Below the pieces are notes generated by a model that was not told the DNA's origin, searched no databases, and worked only from the letters and a program-made list of their open reading frames with translations. Source: Arenibacter arenosicollis (GTDB taxonomy: Bacteria > Bacteroidota > Bacteroidia > Flavobacteriales > Flavobacteriaceae). From it: DNA of 64,000 bases. The position numbers were made by a program, and so were the translations under genes. The stretch covers positions 124,001 through 188,000 of the forward strand of contig NZ_JACLHY010000002.1 in NCBI RefSeq assembly GCF_014397245.1, written 5' to 3'. Shown here piece by piece: positions 45,713 to 54,032 of this stretch. Every line of letters begins with the position of its first letter. Position 1 is the first letter of the stretch.

Positions 45713-46163
45713 CGTCGTCGTCTCCCATTACTTCTTCTGCCAAACTCGCAAAGTCCTCGGCCGTTTCCTCCAATACTTTTTCGTAACTATCCTTGTCCCA
45801 TATTTCAACAATGTTGATTGCCGAACTCAATACCACTTCTTTGGTAATTCCTGCCACATCCACCAAATTTTTTGGAATCAACAACCTACCTGTGGCATCT
45901 ATTTCAACTACCTTTACTCCTGCAGAAAATCTTCTTATGAAATCGTTGTTCTTTTTCTTAAATCGATTCTTCTTGTTCATTTTCTGCATCAGCAAATTCC
46001 ACTCCGCCATGGGATACAGTTCTAAACAAGGTTGAAAAACCGAACGCTTTACGACAAAACCATCATTGATTACGGGTGACATCTGATTTTTAAGCGCCAC
46101 AGGAAGCATTACCCTTCCCTTAGAATCGGCCTTACAATCATATGTTCCAATGAAACTTATCAC
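45699..46163 (-). CDS. mraZ: Transcriptional regulator MraZ
   Basis: A 154-residue protein with two SpoVT/AbrB-like half-domains: FIGTYDCKADSKGRVMLP (residues 4-21) and VKVVEIDATGRLLIP near residue 88. MraZ forms ring oligomers that bind direct repeats upstream of its own gene and repress the dcw operon. It is the first gene of the operon here, and three direct repeats at 46212-46237 occupy the expected promoter position. Confidence 0.96.
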   Translation of the reverse strand: MISFIGTYDCKADSKGRVMLPVALKNQMSPVINDGFVVKRSVFQPCLELYPMAEWNLLMQKMNKKNRFKKKNNDFIRRFSAGVKVVEIDATGRLLIPKNLVDVAGITKEVVLSSAINIVEIWDKDSYEKVLEETAEDFASLAEEVMGDDDDDIS

Positions 46164-46193
46164 TTAAAGTAGCTGGTTTTTAATTTAATAACT

Positions 46194-46201
46194 CAAATAT
46201 A
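46194..46201 (-). promoter_or_regulatory. Probable -7 element of the mraZ operon promoter
   Basis: On the minus strand TATATTTG fits the TAnnTTTG consensus exactly, 31 bases ahead of the mraZ start. The repeats at 46212-46237 cover the region where the -33 element should be. Confidence 0.65.
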
Positions 46202-46211
46202 TAGAAATTAT

Positions 46212-46237
46212 TACCACAATTTACCACAAAATACCAC
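46212..46237 (-). promoter_or_regulatory. Three direct repeats, probable MraZ boxes
   Basis: GTGGTA occurs three times on the minus strand at an exact 10-base period (complements at 46212-46217, 46222-46227 and 46232-46237). Known MraZ boxes are short G-rich direct repeats at about 10-base spacing upstream of mraZ. The position over the expected -33 region suits autorepression. Confidence 0.75.
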
Positions 46238-46373
46238 TTTGTTAATAAAATGCATACTTTATCGACAAACGACACTCAAATTGTCCTTCAAAAAATTCTT
46301 AGGAACTATTCCGCAAAAATTCTTTCAACAAAAAAAATGTCATTATCTATTGCCTTTCCAAAAACTTGGCTAT

Positions 46374-46403
46374 ACTTGTATAACAATGAAATGCCTATAT
46401 TTG
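46374..46403 (+). promoter_or_regulatory. Promoter of the alpha/beta hydrolase-engB unit
   Basis: TTG at 46376-46378 and TATATTTG at 46396-46403 are 17 bases apart and match the Bacteroidota -33/-7 pattern. The -7 element ends 25 bases before the hydrolase start codon. Confidence 0.65.
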
Positions 46404-46428
46404 TCAACTAAGACCAGAAGGATCCTTA

Positions 46429-47193
46429 ATGGAAAAAAAGATAATTAAAGAGGGGAAATACCGCTACATTGAAATGGGTGAAGGAACACCTATTATAATA
46501 TTGCACGGCCTCATGGGTGGATTGAGCAATTTCCACGGGGTCATGAATCATTTCCCACCTAAGGGCTATAAGGTATTGGTACCCGAGCTTCCGATTTACG
46601 ATATGCCATTGCTTAAGACCAACGTAAAGAGCTTTGCTAAATTTTTGGAGCGGTTTATAGAACACAAAGAACTAAAAGATGTAATTCTTTTGGGTAATTC
46701 TTTGGGCGGACATATTGGCCTACTTCACACCAAACTTTATCCGAAAATGGTTAAGGCCCTGGTAATAACAGGTAGTTCTGGCCTATACGAAAGTGCAATG
46801 GGAGATGGGTATCCCAAGCGTGGCGATTATGAATTTATTAAGAAAAAGGCACAGGATGTATTTTATGATCCCGAAATAGCCACCAAAGAAATTGTAGACG
46901 AAGTTTTTGCTACAGTCAACGACCGAATAAAATTGGTAAAGACCTTATCCATTGCTAAAAGTGCTATAAGACACAACATGTCCAAGGATTTACCACATAT
47001 GTTGACCCCCACTTGTATTATATGGGGCAAAAACGATAGTGTTACCCCACCGAACGTGGCTGAAGAATTTCATTCACTTCTCCCTGATTCCGATTTATTT
47101 TGGATCGATAAGTGCGGACATGCACCAATGATGGAGCACCCGCAAGAATTCAACACTGTTCTTGACGCTTGGTTGGAGAAGCGAAATTTATAA
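46429..47193 (+). CDS. Alpha/beta-fold hydrolase
   Basis: A 254-residue cytoplasmic hydrolase. Oxyanion-hole HGLMGG near residue 25; nucleophile Ser in LGNSLGGH near residue 90; acid Asp in WGKNDSVTPP near residue 205; His in CGHAPMMEHP near residue 228. All triad residues are present, so it should be active as an esterase or related enzyme; no substrate can be named. It is followed by engB after 38 bases and probably co-transcribed with it. Confidence 0.88.
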   Translation: MEKKIIKEGKYRYIEMGEGTPIIILHGLMGGLSNFHGVMNHFPPKGYKVLVPELPIYDMPLLKTNVKSFAKFLERFIEHKELKDVILLGNSLGGHIGLLHTKLYPKMVKALVITGSSGLYESAMGDGYPKRGDYEFIKKKAQDVFYDPEIATKEIVDEVFATVNDRIKLVKTLSIAKSAIRHNMSKDLPHMLTPTCIIWGKNDSVTPPNVAEEFHSLLPDSDLFWIDKCGHAPMMEHPQEFNTVLDAWLEKRNL

Positions 47194-47231
47194 CCTGGAT
47201 TCATTACTAATAATTCTTTAATAGCAAACAA

Positions 47232-47846
47232 ATGAAAATAAAGTCGGCCGACTTTGTCATGAGCAATTCCAACGTAACAAATTGCCCAAAGGACCAATTG
47301 CCGGAATATGCCTTTATTGGTCGCTCCAATGTGGGAAAATCCTCCTTGATCAATATGCTTACCCAAAGGAAAGGCTTGGCCAAAACATCCGGCCGCCCAG
47401 GAAAGACCCAACTCATAAATCATTTTAAAATAAATGAAAATTGGTTTTTGGTAGATTTACCTGGTTATGGGTATGCCCGTGTGTCCAAAAAAGACAAAAA
47501 AACTTTTCAGAAATATATTACAGACTACTTTATTGAACGCCAGCAATTGGTATGTGCATTTGTTTTGATCGATATTAGGCATGAACCTCAAAAAGTGGAT
47601 TTGGAATTTTTGGAATGGATGGGAGAAAACCAGATTCCATTTTGCATGATTTTCACCAAGGCCGACAAATTGAAACCAAAGGCCATAGAAAACCACGTTA
47701 ACACCTATATTAAGCAACTATTGGAAGGAGTTTGGGAAGAAGCACCCCATTATTTTGTCACCTCCTCCTCCAATGGCTTGGGTCAGGAAGAATTGCTGGG
47801 ATATATTGATGAATTAAATACCAATTTCTTCAAAGAAGTACACTAG
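47232..47846 (+). CDS. engB: Ribosome-assembly GTPase EngB (YihA/YsxC)
   Basis: A 204-residue TRAFAC GTPase needed for maturation of the large ribosomal subunit. G1 GRSNVGKSS near residue 31, G2 threonine in RPGKTQ, G3 DLPGYG near residue 75, and G4 TKAD near residue 143, with the typical SGRPGKTQ stretch. Length and start are normal. Confidence 0.96.
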   Translation: MKIKSADFVMSNSNVTNCPKDQLPEYAFIGRSNVGKSSLINMLTQRKGLAKTSGRPGKTQLINHFKINENWFLVDLPGYGYARVSKKDKKTFQKYITDYFIERQQLVCAFVLIDIRHEPQKVDLEFLEWMGENQIPFCMIFTKADKLKPKAIENHVNTYIKQLLEGVWEEAPHYFVTSSSNGLGQEELLGYIDELNTNFFKEVH

Positions 47847-47871
47847 GACTTCCTTAAATTCACCTAGCGTT

Positions 47872-48252
47872 TTATTGGGCATATTTTTCCTGAACTCCCG
47901 ATATTAAATCTTCCTGATTCTTCATGGCATTTATCTCTTCTTTTTCAAAAAACCCTACCAGTCTGCCATTTTTTGAAACAAACACCTTTGGAAAGTCCCT
48001 GTTATTATAATTTTCGTTTGGATATCGTTCCATAAACTCATCTAGATGAAGAAACTCCATCTCCAAATCGAATTTTCGCCTAAATTCTTTCCATTTTTTA
48101 TTTTCAGAAAAAACACCAAAGGTTATCGCGCATAAATTACAATCGTAAGTGCCAGGACTTAATATTTTGTGTGCACTACCCAACAATGCACTACCTATAC
48201 CCGATTTGGCATTATACACAAAGACTAGCCGATCTACCCCAGTACTATCCAT
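47872..48252 (-). CDS. Conserved flavobacterial protein of unknown function
   Basis: A 126-residue cytoplasmic protein. It begins with a strand (DRLVFVYNAKSG) followed by SAHKILSPGTYDCNLCAITFG carrying a CxxC pair, and ends with FPKVFVSKNGRLVGFFEKEEI. The layout loosely resembles a thioredoxin-like or DCC-type redox protein, but no family was recognised with certainty. Some relatives are, as I recall, loosely labelled GTPase, which the sequence does not support since no P-loop is visible. It lies between engB (convergent) and gldC. Confidence 0.65.
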   Translation of the reverse strand: MDSTGVDRLVFVYNAKSGIGSALLGSAHKILSPGTYDCNLCAITFGVFSENKKWKEFRRKFDLEMEFLHLDEFMERYPNENYNNRDFPKVFVSKNGRLVGFFEKEEINAMKNQEDLISGVQEKYAQ

Positions 48253-48357
48253 AACAATAAACTATAAGTTCCTATTATCTACTTTGTCGGTAAACAACAA
48301 CAATACTTAACTGAAGCTCAAATTACAAGGCAGGGAGAACAAAAGTCGTAGAAGTAA

Positions 48358-48693
48358 CTATTTTTTCAACTCAAGTTTTTCGGCAAAATAATCGCAGAAA
48401 TCCTTCATTGTTGCGGTCATTTTTTCGTCTTGTGTTGCTTTCATAAAGGTATCGGACAAAGAAACCAAAGTTTGATGAAAGAAAATTTTCATTTCATCAA
48501 CAGGCATATCTTTGGTCCATAGATCAATTTTCAGAGATTCCTGGTTTTCACTATCCCATACGGACAATAACATAGCCTTAGCCTTTTCATTATCTATACC
48601 GCCATCTTGGGCAGACCACGTTAATTCCTCAGGAACCCTATTTTCATCCAATCCAACCTTTAACGTAATTTCTGATGTATGTAGTTTTGCCAT
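48358..48693 (-). CDS. gldC: Gliding motility protein GldC
   Basis: A 111-residue cytoplasmic protein with the GldC pattern: HTSEITLKVGLDENRVPEEL at the N terminus, then an SAQDGG segment, KAMLLSVWDS, and DLWTKDMPVDEMKIFFHQTL. GldC is linked to gliding in Flavobacterium and sits next to gldB there too. Here gldC follows gldB by 27 bases on the same strand. Its biochemical role is not known; it is not strictly required for gliding in F. johnsoniae. Confidence 0.92.
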   Translation of the reverse strand: MAKLHTSEITLKVGLDENRVPEELTWSAQDGGIDNEKAKAMLLSVWDSENQESLKIDLWTKDMPVDEMKIFFHQTLVSLSDTFMKATQDEKMTATMKDFCDYFAEKLELKK

Positions 48694-48720
48694 ATTTTAT
48701 TTTTTGATATGTTTTATCTT

Positions 48721-49686
48721 TTATAGCTTTCTGGGTTTATATCCCGATCTTTTAAATAGCTCTTCTTCCGGTACAGTCAACATTTCCTGTAAAGTGATCT
48801 TATTATTATTCATAAATGCCTTTACTATTTGCCAACCTAAATATCTCCCAATTTTGCCTGGCGACTCGTTATCAAGTTCCAATTCAAATTTTGAAAAAGG
48901 AGCTGGATCTAAAAAACGCGGCCCCAATTTACTATTGGTACTATACAATAATTCGCGCTCAATAAAATAACGCCAAATCTGCTCCTCGTTGACATTGGCC
49001 CATTCCAGTTCATCAGGGGCATAACCCATTGTAACGGCATCGGTATTTTGGGGCATAAGCTTTTCCATTAAATACAGCTCTTTGCCATAATAAATAAGTT
49101 GTGATAAAAACGTCCGGTCCCTAGGTGATGGTACCACAGTCTTGGCAAACGCACTTGCGATGTCACGAATCATATATTGCTCATCCAAATCATTGGCAAT
49201 ATATTTGGAAATGCCTTGATAAAACTTATGGGATGCTCCTAAATAATTATCAAGACCTATAAGAAGTAAACTATCCGTAAGAATAATTCTATTGTTATAA
49301 TCCACGTCCGATGTCACCGTAATCACCTTAGGGACTTTATATTTAGGAAAATAATACTTAACATACTTAAACAAAAGTTCAAGATTTTCCTGTTCATTAT
49401 CAAAGCCCGGGAAAGATTTCCCAACTTCATCAAGAACTTCTACCTGTACAGTGTCCTCTAATTTGGCAATCCAAATGCTATCAGAATAATGGACAGGAAA
49501 AAGATAAGGGTATGCTTTTTTCAAAAGAGGAATATCCTTAGGCCGTGCTTGGGCAAACTCCCTATCGAACCTAAAAACCTTTAAATCTACATTTATTTGT
49601 GCGACCTCATCGGCCACTTTATCGCTACCCTCACAACTGCAAAAAATAATAATTGGGAGAAAAATGAGGAATATGGCCTTTCGCAT
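48721..49686 (-). CDS. gldB: Gliding motility lipoprotein GldB
   Basis: A 321-residue lipoprotein (signal IIIFCSC followed by EGSDK). GldB is needed for gliding in F. johnsoniae and works with the type IX secretion/gliding machinery. Visible family segments include LKVFRFDREFAQ near the mature N terminus and a GRYLGWQIVKAFMNNNK block near the C terminus, where many gld proteins are conserved. A TAnnTTTG element lies 59 bases upstream. It is transcribed with gldC. Confidence 0.92.
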   Translation of the reverse strand: MRKAIFLIFLPIIIFCSCEGSDKVADEVAQINVDLKVFRFDREFAQARPKDIPLLKKAYPYLFPVHYSDSIWIAKLEDTVQVEVLDEVGKSFPGFDNEQENLELLFKYVKYYFPKYKVPKVITVTSDVDYNNRIILTDSLLLIGLDNYLGASHKFYQGISKYIANDLDEQYMIRDIASAFAKTVVPSPRDRTFLSQLIYYGKELYLMEKLMPQNTDAVTMGYAPDELEWANVNEEQIWRYFIERELLYSTNSKLGPRFLDPAPFSKFELELDNESPGKIGRYLGWQIVKAFMNNNKITLQEMLTVPEEELFKRSGYKPRKL

Positions 49687-49744
49687 GCTAAAGTAATTCG
49701 GTTAATGTTTTAAATTTTAAAATCTAGGCTTTATTTTTACCGTG

Positions 49745-49752
49745 CAAAGTTA
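49745..49752 (-). promoter_or_regulatory. Probable -7 element of gldB
   Basis: TAACTTTG on the minus strand fits TAnnTTTG and lies 59 bases upstream of gldB. No clear -33 element is present. Confidence 0.45.
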
Positions 49753-49779
49753 AGTTTTTAAACCTTATAAATTGTTCAG

Positions 49780-50568
49780 ATGCAGACCGAAAAAGTAATA
49801 GACCACATTGTTAACTGGTTGCAGGATTACGCTACCAAAGCAAATATAAAAGGATTTACAATAGGAATTTCGGGAGGTATAGATTCTGCGGTAACCTCAA
49901 CCTTATGTGCCAGAACAGGATTACAACTATTATGTCTGGAAATGCCCATACATCAGGCAGCCAGCCAAGTTACGCGCGCATCCAATCATATTAAGTGGCT
50001 AAAGGCCAATTACCAAAATGTTGACAGACAGTTAGTAGACCTTACACCAACTTTCGATAGTTTGGTAAATTCTTTGCCAGCAGTTGAAAATGAGGAGGAT
50101 AGATTTATGTCCTTGGCGAACACCAGAGCAAGGTTAAGAATGACCACCTTATATTACTTTGCCGCATTGAACAAACTACTGGTAGCAGGAACCGGTAATA
50201 AGGTAGAAGATTTTGGTGTAGGGTTCTACACCAAATATGGGGATGGTGGTGTTGACTTAAGTCCGATCGCCGATCTATTAAAAACCGAGGTATATGAAAT
50301 TGCAAAAGTCTTGGGGATCAACGACGATATAATAAAGGCGGCTCCTACAGATGGATTATGGGGCGACGACAGAACTGACGAAGACCAAATAGGCGCATCC
50401 TATCCAGAATTGGAATGGGCCATGCAAATGCACGAAGAAGGAAAAGTGGATACGGATTTTTCTGATAGACAAAAAGAGGTTTTTCAGATATACAAAAAAT
50501 TTAACCGCGCCAACAAACATAAAATGCTCCCAATACCAGTTTGTGAAATTCCAAATTCACTAAAATGA
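49780..50568 (+). CDS. nadE: NAD(+) synthase, ammonia-dependent
   Basis: A 262-residue enzyme converting nicotinic acid adenine dinucleotide to NAD+ with ATP and ammonia. P-loop SGGIDSAVTSTL near residue 30 is the PP-motif; ARLRMTTLYYFA and GTGNKVEDFGVGFYTKYGDGG near residue 145 are the deamido-NAD site. No glutaminase domain is present, so it is the short type that uses free ammonia. Confidence 0.96.
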   Translation: MQTEKVIDHIVNWLQDYATKANIKGFTIGISGGIDSAVTSTLCARTGLQLLCLEMPIHQAASQVTRASNHIKWLKANYQNVDRQLVDLTPTFDSLVNSLPAVENEEDRFMSLANTRARLRMTTLYYFAALNKLLVAGTGNKVEDFGVGFYTKYGDGGVDLSPIADLLKTEVYEIAKVLGINDDIIKAAPTDGLWGDDRTDEDQIGASYPELEWAMQMHEEGKVDTDFSDRQKEVFQIYKKFNRANKHKMLPIPVCEIPNSLK

Positions 50569-50680
50569 ACCTCTCACCTAAGAACCAAGTGATTAAATCG
50601 AAAAAATATGCAAAAATTTTCGGTTTTGAATAAAAAAATGAAGCTTTGCTTATCGAATTAGATATTTTAACCCTACATTG

Positions 50681-50701
50681 CATGTCAGTATTTTAGACAT
50701 G
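50681..50701. promoter_or_regulatory. Inverted repeat upstream of the LuxR-type regulator
   Basis: CATGTC (50681-50686) and GACATG (50696-50701) form a 6-9-6 palindrome 36 bases before the regulator start. It could be an autoregulatory site; this is not proven by the sequence. Confidence 0.4.
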
Positions 50702-50736
50702 ATTATTGATGTTGAAATCTAGAAAAATAACCAAAA

Positions 50737-51366
50737 ATGATCAAAATTTTAATTGCTGATAATCATCCTATTGTTCGGATGGGCGTACAACAAGTCTTGA
50801 ACCCTGTTTCAGATATTGAAGTTATTGCCGATGCATCTACTACCACGGAATTATTTAATAAGCTGGAAATTTTTACCCCGGACGTTATTCTTCTGGAAAT
50901 GGACATTCCTGAAATTAATGGCATTGCAACCCTTAGAAAAATTAAAAAACAGTACCCAAATATACGGGTGTTGATCTACAGTGGACAGTCGGAAGATGTT
51001 TATGCATTAAGCACCATACGAGCTGGAGCTTTTGGTTACTTATCCAAAACTTCTGAGATAGACTACATTATAAGTGCCATTAGAAAAGTTAGCGAAGGTA
51101 ATATGTTTATTACCAACGAACTGGCACAACGCCTTGCTTTTGACGAGGGAACACAAAAACCAAGAAGGTTCTTTAGGAAACTTTCTACCAGGGAAGTTGA
51201 AGTCCTTAAATTGTTGGCCAGTGGAAAACGCAACAAGGAAGTGGCGCAAGGATTGGATTTGAACGAAAAAACGGTAAGTACCTACAAAGCGCGTTTAATG
51301 CGTAAATTAAATGTAGACAACCTAGTAGATTTATTACAGCAAGCCAAGGCATTGGAACTCTACTAA
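50737..51366 (+). CDS. LuxR/NarL-type response regulator with Glu at the phosphoacceptor site
   Basis: A 209-residue two-domain regulator. The receiver (residues 1-120) has IADNHPIVRMG where DDHP is usual, PDVILLEMDIPEINGI with Glu54 at the place of the phosphorylated Asp, and the expected Lys in YLSK. The C-terminal HTH shows LSTREVEVLKLLASG and NEKTVSTYKARLM. Replacement of Asp by Glu often mimics the phosphorylated state, so it may be constitutively active or respond to something other than phosphate. No sensor kinase is nearby. It ends at a strong bidirectional terminator shared with dnaG. Confidence 0.9.
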   Translation: MIKILIADNHPIVRMGVQQVLNPVSDIEVIADASTTTELFNKLEIFTPDVILLEMDIPEINGIATLRKIKKQYPNIRVLIYSGQSEDVYALSTIRAGAFGYLSKTSEIDYIISAIRKVSEGNMFITNELAQRLAFDEGTQKPRRFFRKLSTREVEVLKLLASGKRNKEVAQGLDLNEKTVSTYKARLMRKLNVDNLVDLLQQAKALELY

Positions 51367-51390
51367 GTTACCGTAGACCATAATATCTAA

Positions 51391-51431
51391 ACAAAGACCG
51401 CATCCCAATTCAATTGGGATGCGGTCTTTGT
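51391..51431. terminator. Bidirectional terminator between the LuxR-type regulator and dnaG
   Basis: About 20 paired bases, 51391-51410 with 51412-51431, make one of the strongest hairpins in the window. It is followed by TTTTT on the plus strand and lies between two convergent genes. Confidence 0.85.
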
Positions 51432-51455
51432 TTTTACGGCCATTTGCCAGAATTC

Positions 51456-53435
51456 CTAAGAAAGAACCCTATTTAGTTTTTTGTTCAGTAGAACGTTAAG
51501 CTGAATATAGTTCATTATCTCCTCCAATGCCTCATTATTCCCCTCATTCTTATTTAATGTATTCTCCTGAAGGGAGCCAATTCTTTTCTTTATCAAATAA
51601 CATCTCAGCGTTAAAATAGTTTCGCTCACCAACTGGGAAATTCCTACTTTTTTATCCTTGGGATATATATCCTTTCGCTCCCATTGATGTAGGGCATATT
51701 TTTCTTCCTCCATTAATATGGAAGATATTTCCGACGCCAATTCTTGATTTAAACTGGCAATAAAGGTAGTAATCGAAAAATTTTCCTTCTCATTAAGGTC
51801 TTCCATTATTTTATAATAGATATTTCTGAACTGCTCATTGGCCAACTCAATTTCATCATCTTGAAGGTCTAGATAAATTTTTTCGTACACCTTGGCTTCC
51901 AAAGATTCTGGCTCCAGTTCCAAATCGCCTTTTTCGTTTTCCTTTAGTACCAAATCCTCAAATTTTTGCTCCAAATCCCCATAAAGCAACAACATCTCTA
52001 TAATCTTTCGCTCAAGTTCATATTGAACATCCACCTTTTGCCGTAAAGGTTCGTTCTTGACCACATCAAAGGCCTGTTGTTCCTGCTTTACTTTTTTATT
52101 GGAATCAGCAACATCCTTTTTTCCTATCTGAGCCAAAGTATTGAACAGGACGGCCTCCGAAATATTCATGATCTGAGCGCACTCCTGTATATAGATTTCC
52201 TTTTGTATCCGATCTGGAATCTTGGAGATACTATTTACAATATCCCTTACCGTGTCCGCTCTCTTAATTGGGTCGTTCGCGGATTCCTCTACCAATAAAG
52301 AAGCCTTGAACTGAATAAAGTCCTTTGAATTCTCCTGTAAATAGAGCACCACATCCTCATAATCATTTTTCTTGGAGAAACTATCAGGGTCCTCCCCTTC
52401 AGGGAAAGTACATACCTTTACGTTCATCCCTTGCTCCAGAATAAGGTCTATCCCCCTAAGTGATGCCCGCAATCCGGCCGCATCCCCATCAAATAAAACC
52501 GTAATATTCTTTGTGAGCCTATTTATCAACCTTATCTGATCCGAGGTCAACGCCGTTCCACTTGAAGACACTACATTGTGTATACCCCGCTGGTACATCT
52601 GGATAACATCTGTATACCCTTCTACCAAATAACAATTGTCTTCCTTGGCAATAGCTTGTTTGGCGAAGTAAATACCATAAAGCACCTTGCTTTTATGGTA
52701 AATATCACTTTCAGGAGAATTTAAGTATTTGGCCGCTTTCTTATCATTAGTCAAAATCCGACCTCCAAAACCCAAAACCCTTCCACTCATACTGTGTATG
52801 GGAAACATTACACGCCCTTTAAAACGGTCAAAGGTCTTATTCTGCCCAGGATTGGCAGCATCATGTTTTACAATTGTAAGTCCAGTTTTTTCCAAATAGT
52901 TTAATTGATACCCCTTGGATAAGGCCGCTTTGGTAAAGCCGTCCCACTGATCTAGGCAATAGCCCAGATCAAACCTCTTAATGGTATCATCTGTAAACCC
53001 ACGCTCCTTAAAATAACTTAAACCAATGGCCTTGCCCTGTTCCCTTTCCCACAAAACTTCGGAAAAATATTTTTGGGCATATTCAGAAACCAGGTACATA
53101 CTTTCCCGTTCATTGGTCTGCTCCTTTTGCTCGTTGCTCTGCTCTGTTTCCTCAATTTCAATATTGTATTTCCTGGCCAAATATTTAATGGCCTCTGGAT
53201 AGGAAAAATGTTCGTGCTCCATTAAGAAGGCTACAACATTCCCTCCTTTGCCGCTACTAAAATCCTTCCATATCTGTTTTACTGGAGAAACCATGAAACT
53301 GGGGCTGCGCTCATCGGTAAACGGACTTAATCCCTTAAAGTTGGAGCCTGATTTCTTTAGTTGCACAAAATCCCCGATCACCTCCTCTAAACGGGCTGTT
53401 TCGTATACTTTGTCTATGGTGGATTTTGTAATCAA
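51456..53435 (-). CDS. dnaG: DNA primase, without zinc-binding residues
   Basis: A 659-residue primase. The N-terminal zinc-binding domain is present in outline (GLSPFTDERSPSFMV to DFSSGKGGN), but its four ligands are replaced: Ser37, Thr40, Asp58 and Ser61 where Cys, His, Cys and Cys are normal. The RNA polymerase core follows, with the Toprim motifs EGYTDV near residue 270 and DGDAAG near residue 320, then a helicase-binding C-terminal region. It primes Okazaki fragments at the replication fork. Ligand loss in the template-recognition domain is striking; I believe it is common in Flavobacteriaceae. Confidence 0.93.
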   Translation of the reverse strand: MITKSTIDKVYETARLEEVIGDFVQLKKSGSNFKGLSPFTDERSPSFMVSPVKQIWKDFSSGKGGNVVAFLMEHEHFSYPEAIKYLARKYNIEIEETEQSNEQKEQTNERESMYLVSEYAQKYFSEVLWEREQGKAIGLSYFKERGFTDDTIKRFDLGYCLDQWDGFTKAALSKGYQLNYLEKTGLTIVKHDAANPGQNKTFDRFKGRVMFPIHSMSGRVLGFGGRILTNDKKAAKYLNSPESDIYHKSKVLYGIYFAKQAIAKEDNCYLVEGYTDVIQMYQRGIHNVVSSSGTALTSDQIRLINRLTKNITVLFDGDAAGLRASLRGIDLILEQGMNVKVCTFPEGEDPDSFSKKNDYEDVVLYLQENSKDFIQFKASLLVEESANDPIKRADTVRDIVNSISKIPDRIQKEIYIQECAQIMNISEAVLFNTLAQIGKKDVADSNKKVKQEQQAFDVVKNEPLRQKVDVQYELERKIIEMLLLYGDLEQKFEDLVLKENEKGDLELEPESLEAKVYEKIYLDLQDDEIELANEQFRNIYYKIMEDLNEKENFSITTFIASLNQELASEISSILMEEEKYALHQWERKDIYPKDKKVGISQLVSETILTLRCYLIKKRIGSLQENTLNKNEGNNEALEEIMNYIQLNVLLNKKLNRVLS

Positions 53436-53559
53436 TCTTTACATTTTTAGCAGGCTAAAGATAGTACTTTATGACCTGTTGGAAAAAGGAAAGGCTATCC
53501 ATATCAGAGAAATATTGATTAAATTGCCATTTTCATTTAGAAGTATAAACAAACAGAAA

Positions 53560-53802
53560 ATGATATTATTTCTAGGAACAAAACCGGGAAAAACAATTTC
53601 AAAATCTTTAACAAACGTTGTATGTCCCTTCTGTGAAAATAAGGGAACCTTGGCAGCGGTTACAAGTACGACTTATTTCCACTTGTTCTGGATTTCCCTT
53701 TTTAGAGTAGGCACTTCAACCATAATAAGCTGTTCCCACTGTAAAAGAACCTATTTTAAAGATGAATTCACTGAGGAAATGCAACACAGTATCGAAAATT
53801 GA
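53560..53802 (+). CDS. Small zinc-ribbon protein
   Basis: An 80-residue protein starting at the ATG at 53560; longer versions of the frame overlap dnaG on the other strand. Two CxxC pairs (CPFC near residue 22 and CSHC near residue 58) should bind zinc. A hydrophobic segment (TYFHLFWISLF) between them may form a hairpin or touch the membrane. Similar small zinc-ribbon proteins are common in flavobacteria. Function unknown. It is divergent from dnaG. Confidence 0.65.
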   Translation: MILFLGTKPGKTISKSLTNVVCPFCENKGTLAAVTSTTYFHLFWISLFRVGTSTIISCSHCKRTYFKDEFTEEMQHSIEN

Positions 53803-54032
53803 AAAATCTAAATTCCATTGCTTTATTATAAATCAAAGCGCTGTCCTAGATAGAAATTATAGTAAATTCTATTTTGAAAAGCACATAAGCACAATACTCT
53901 GAAACGTGGTCCAAAGAAATTATTTTCAATTCCTTAAAATTTGTTTGATATTAGGACAGACGATTTCAATTACCCAATAGTCCCCCACAGAAATAAAGAA
54001 AATACAAATGATTGATTTACAGCAGTATAGAT

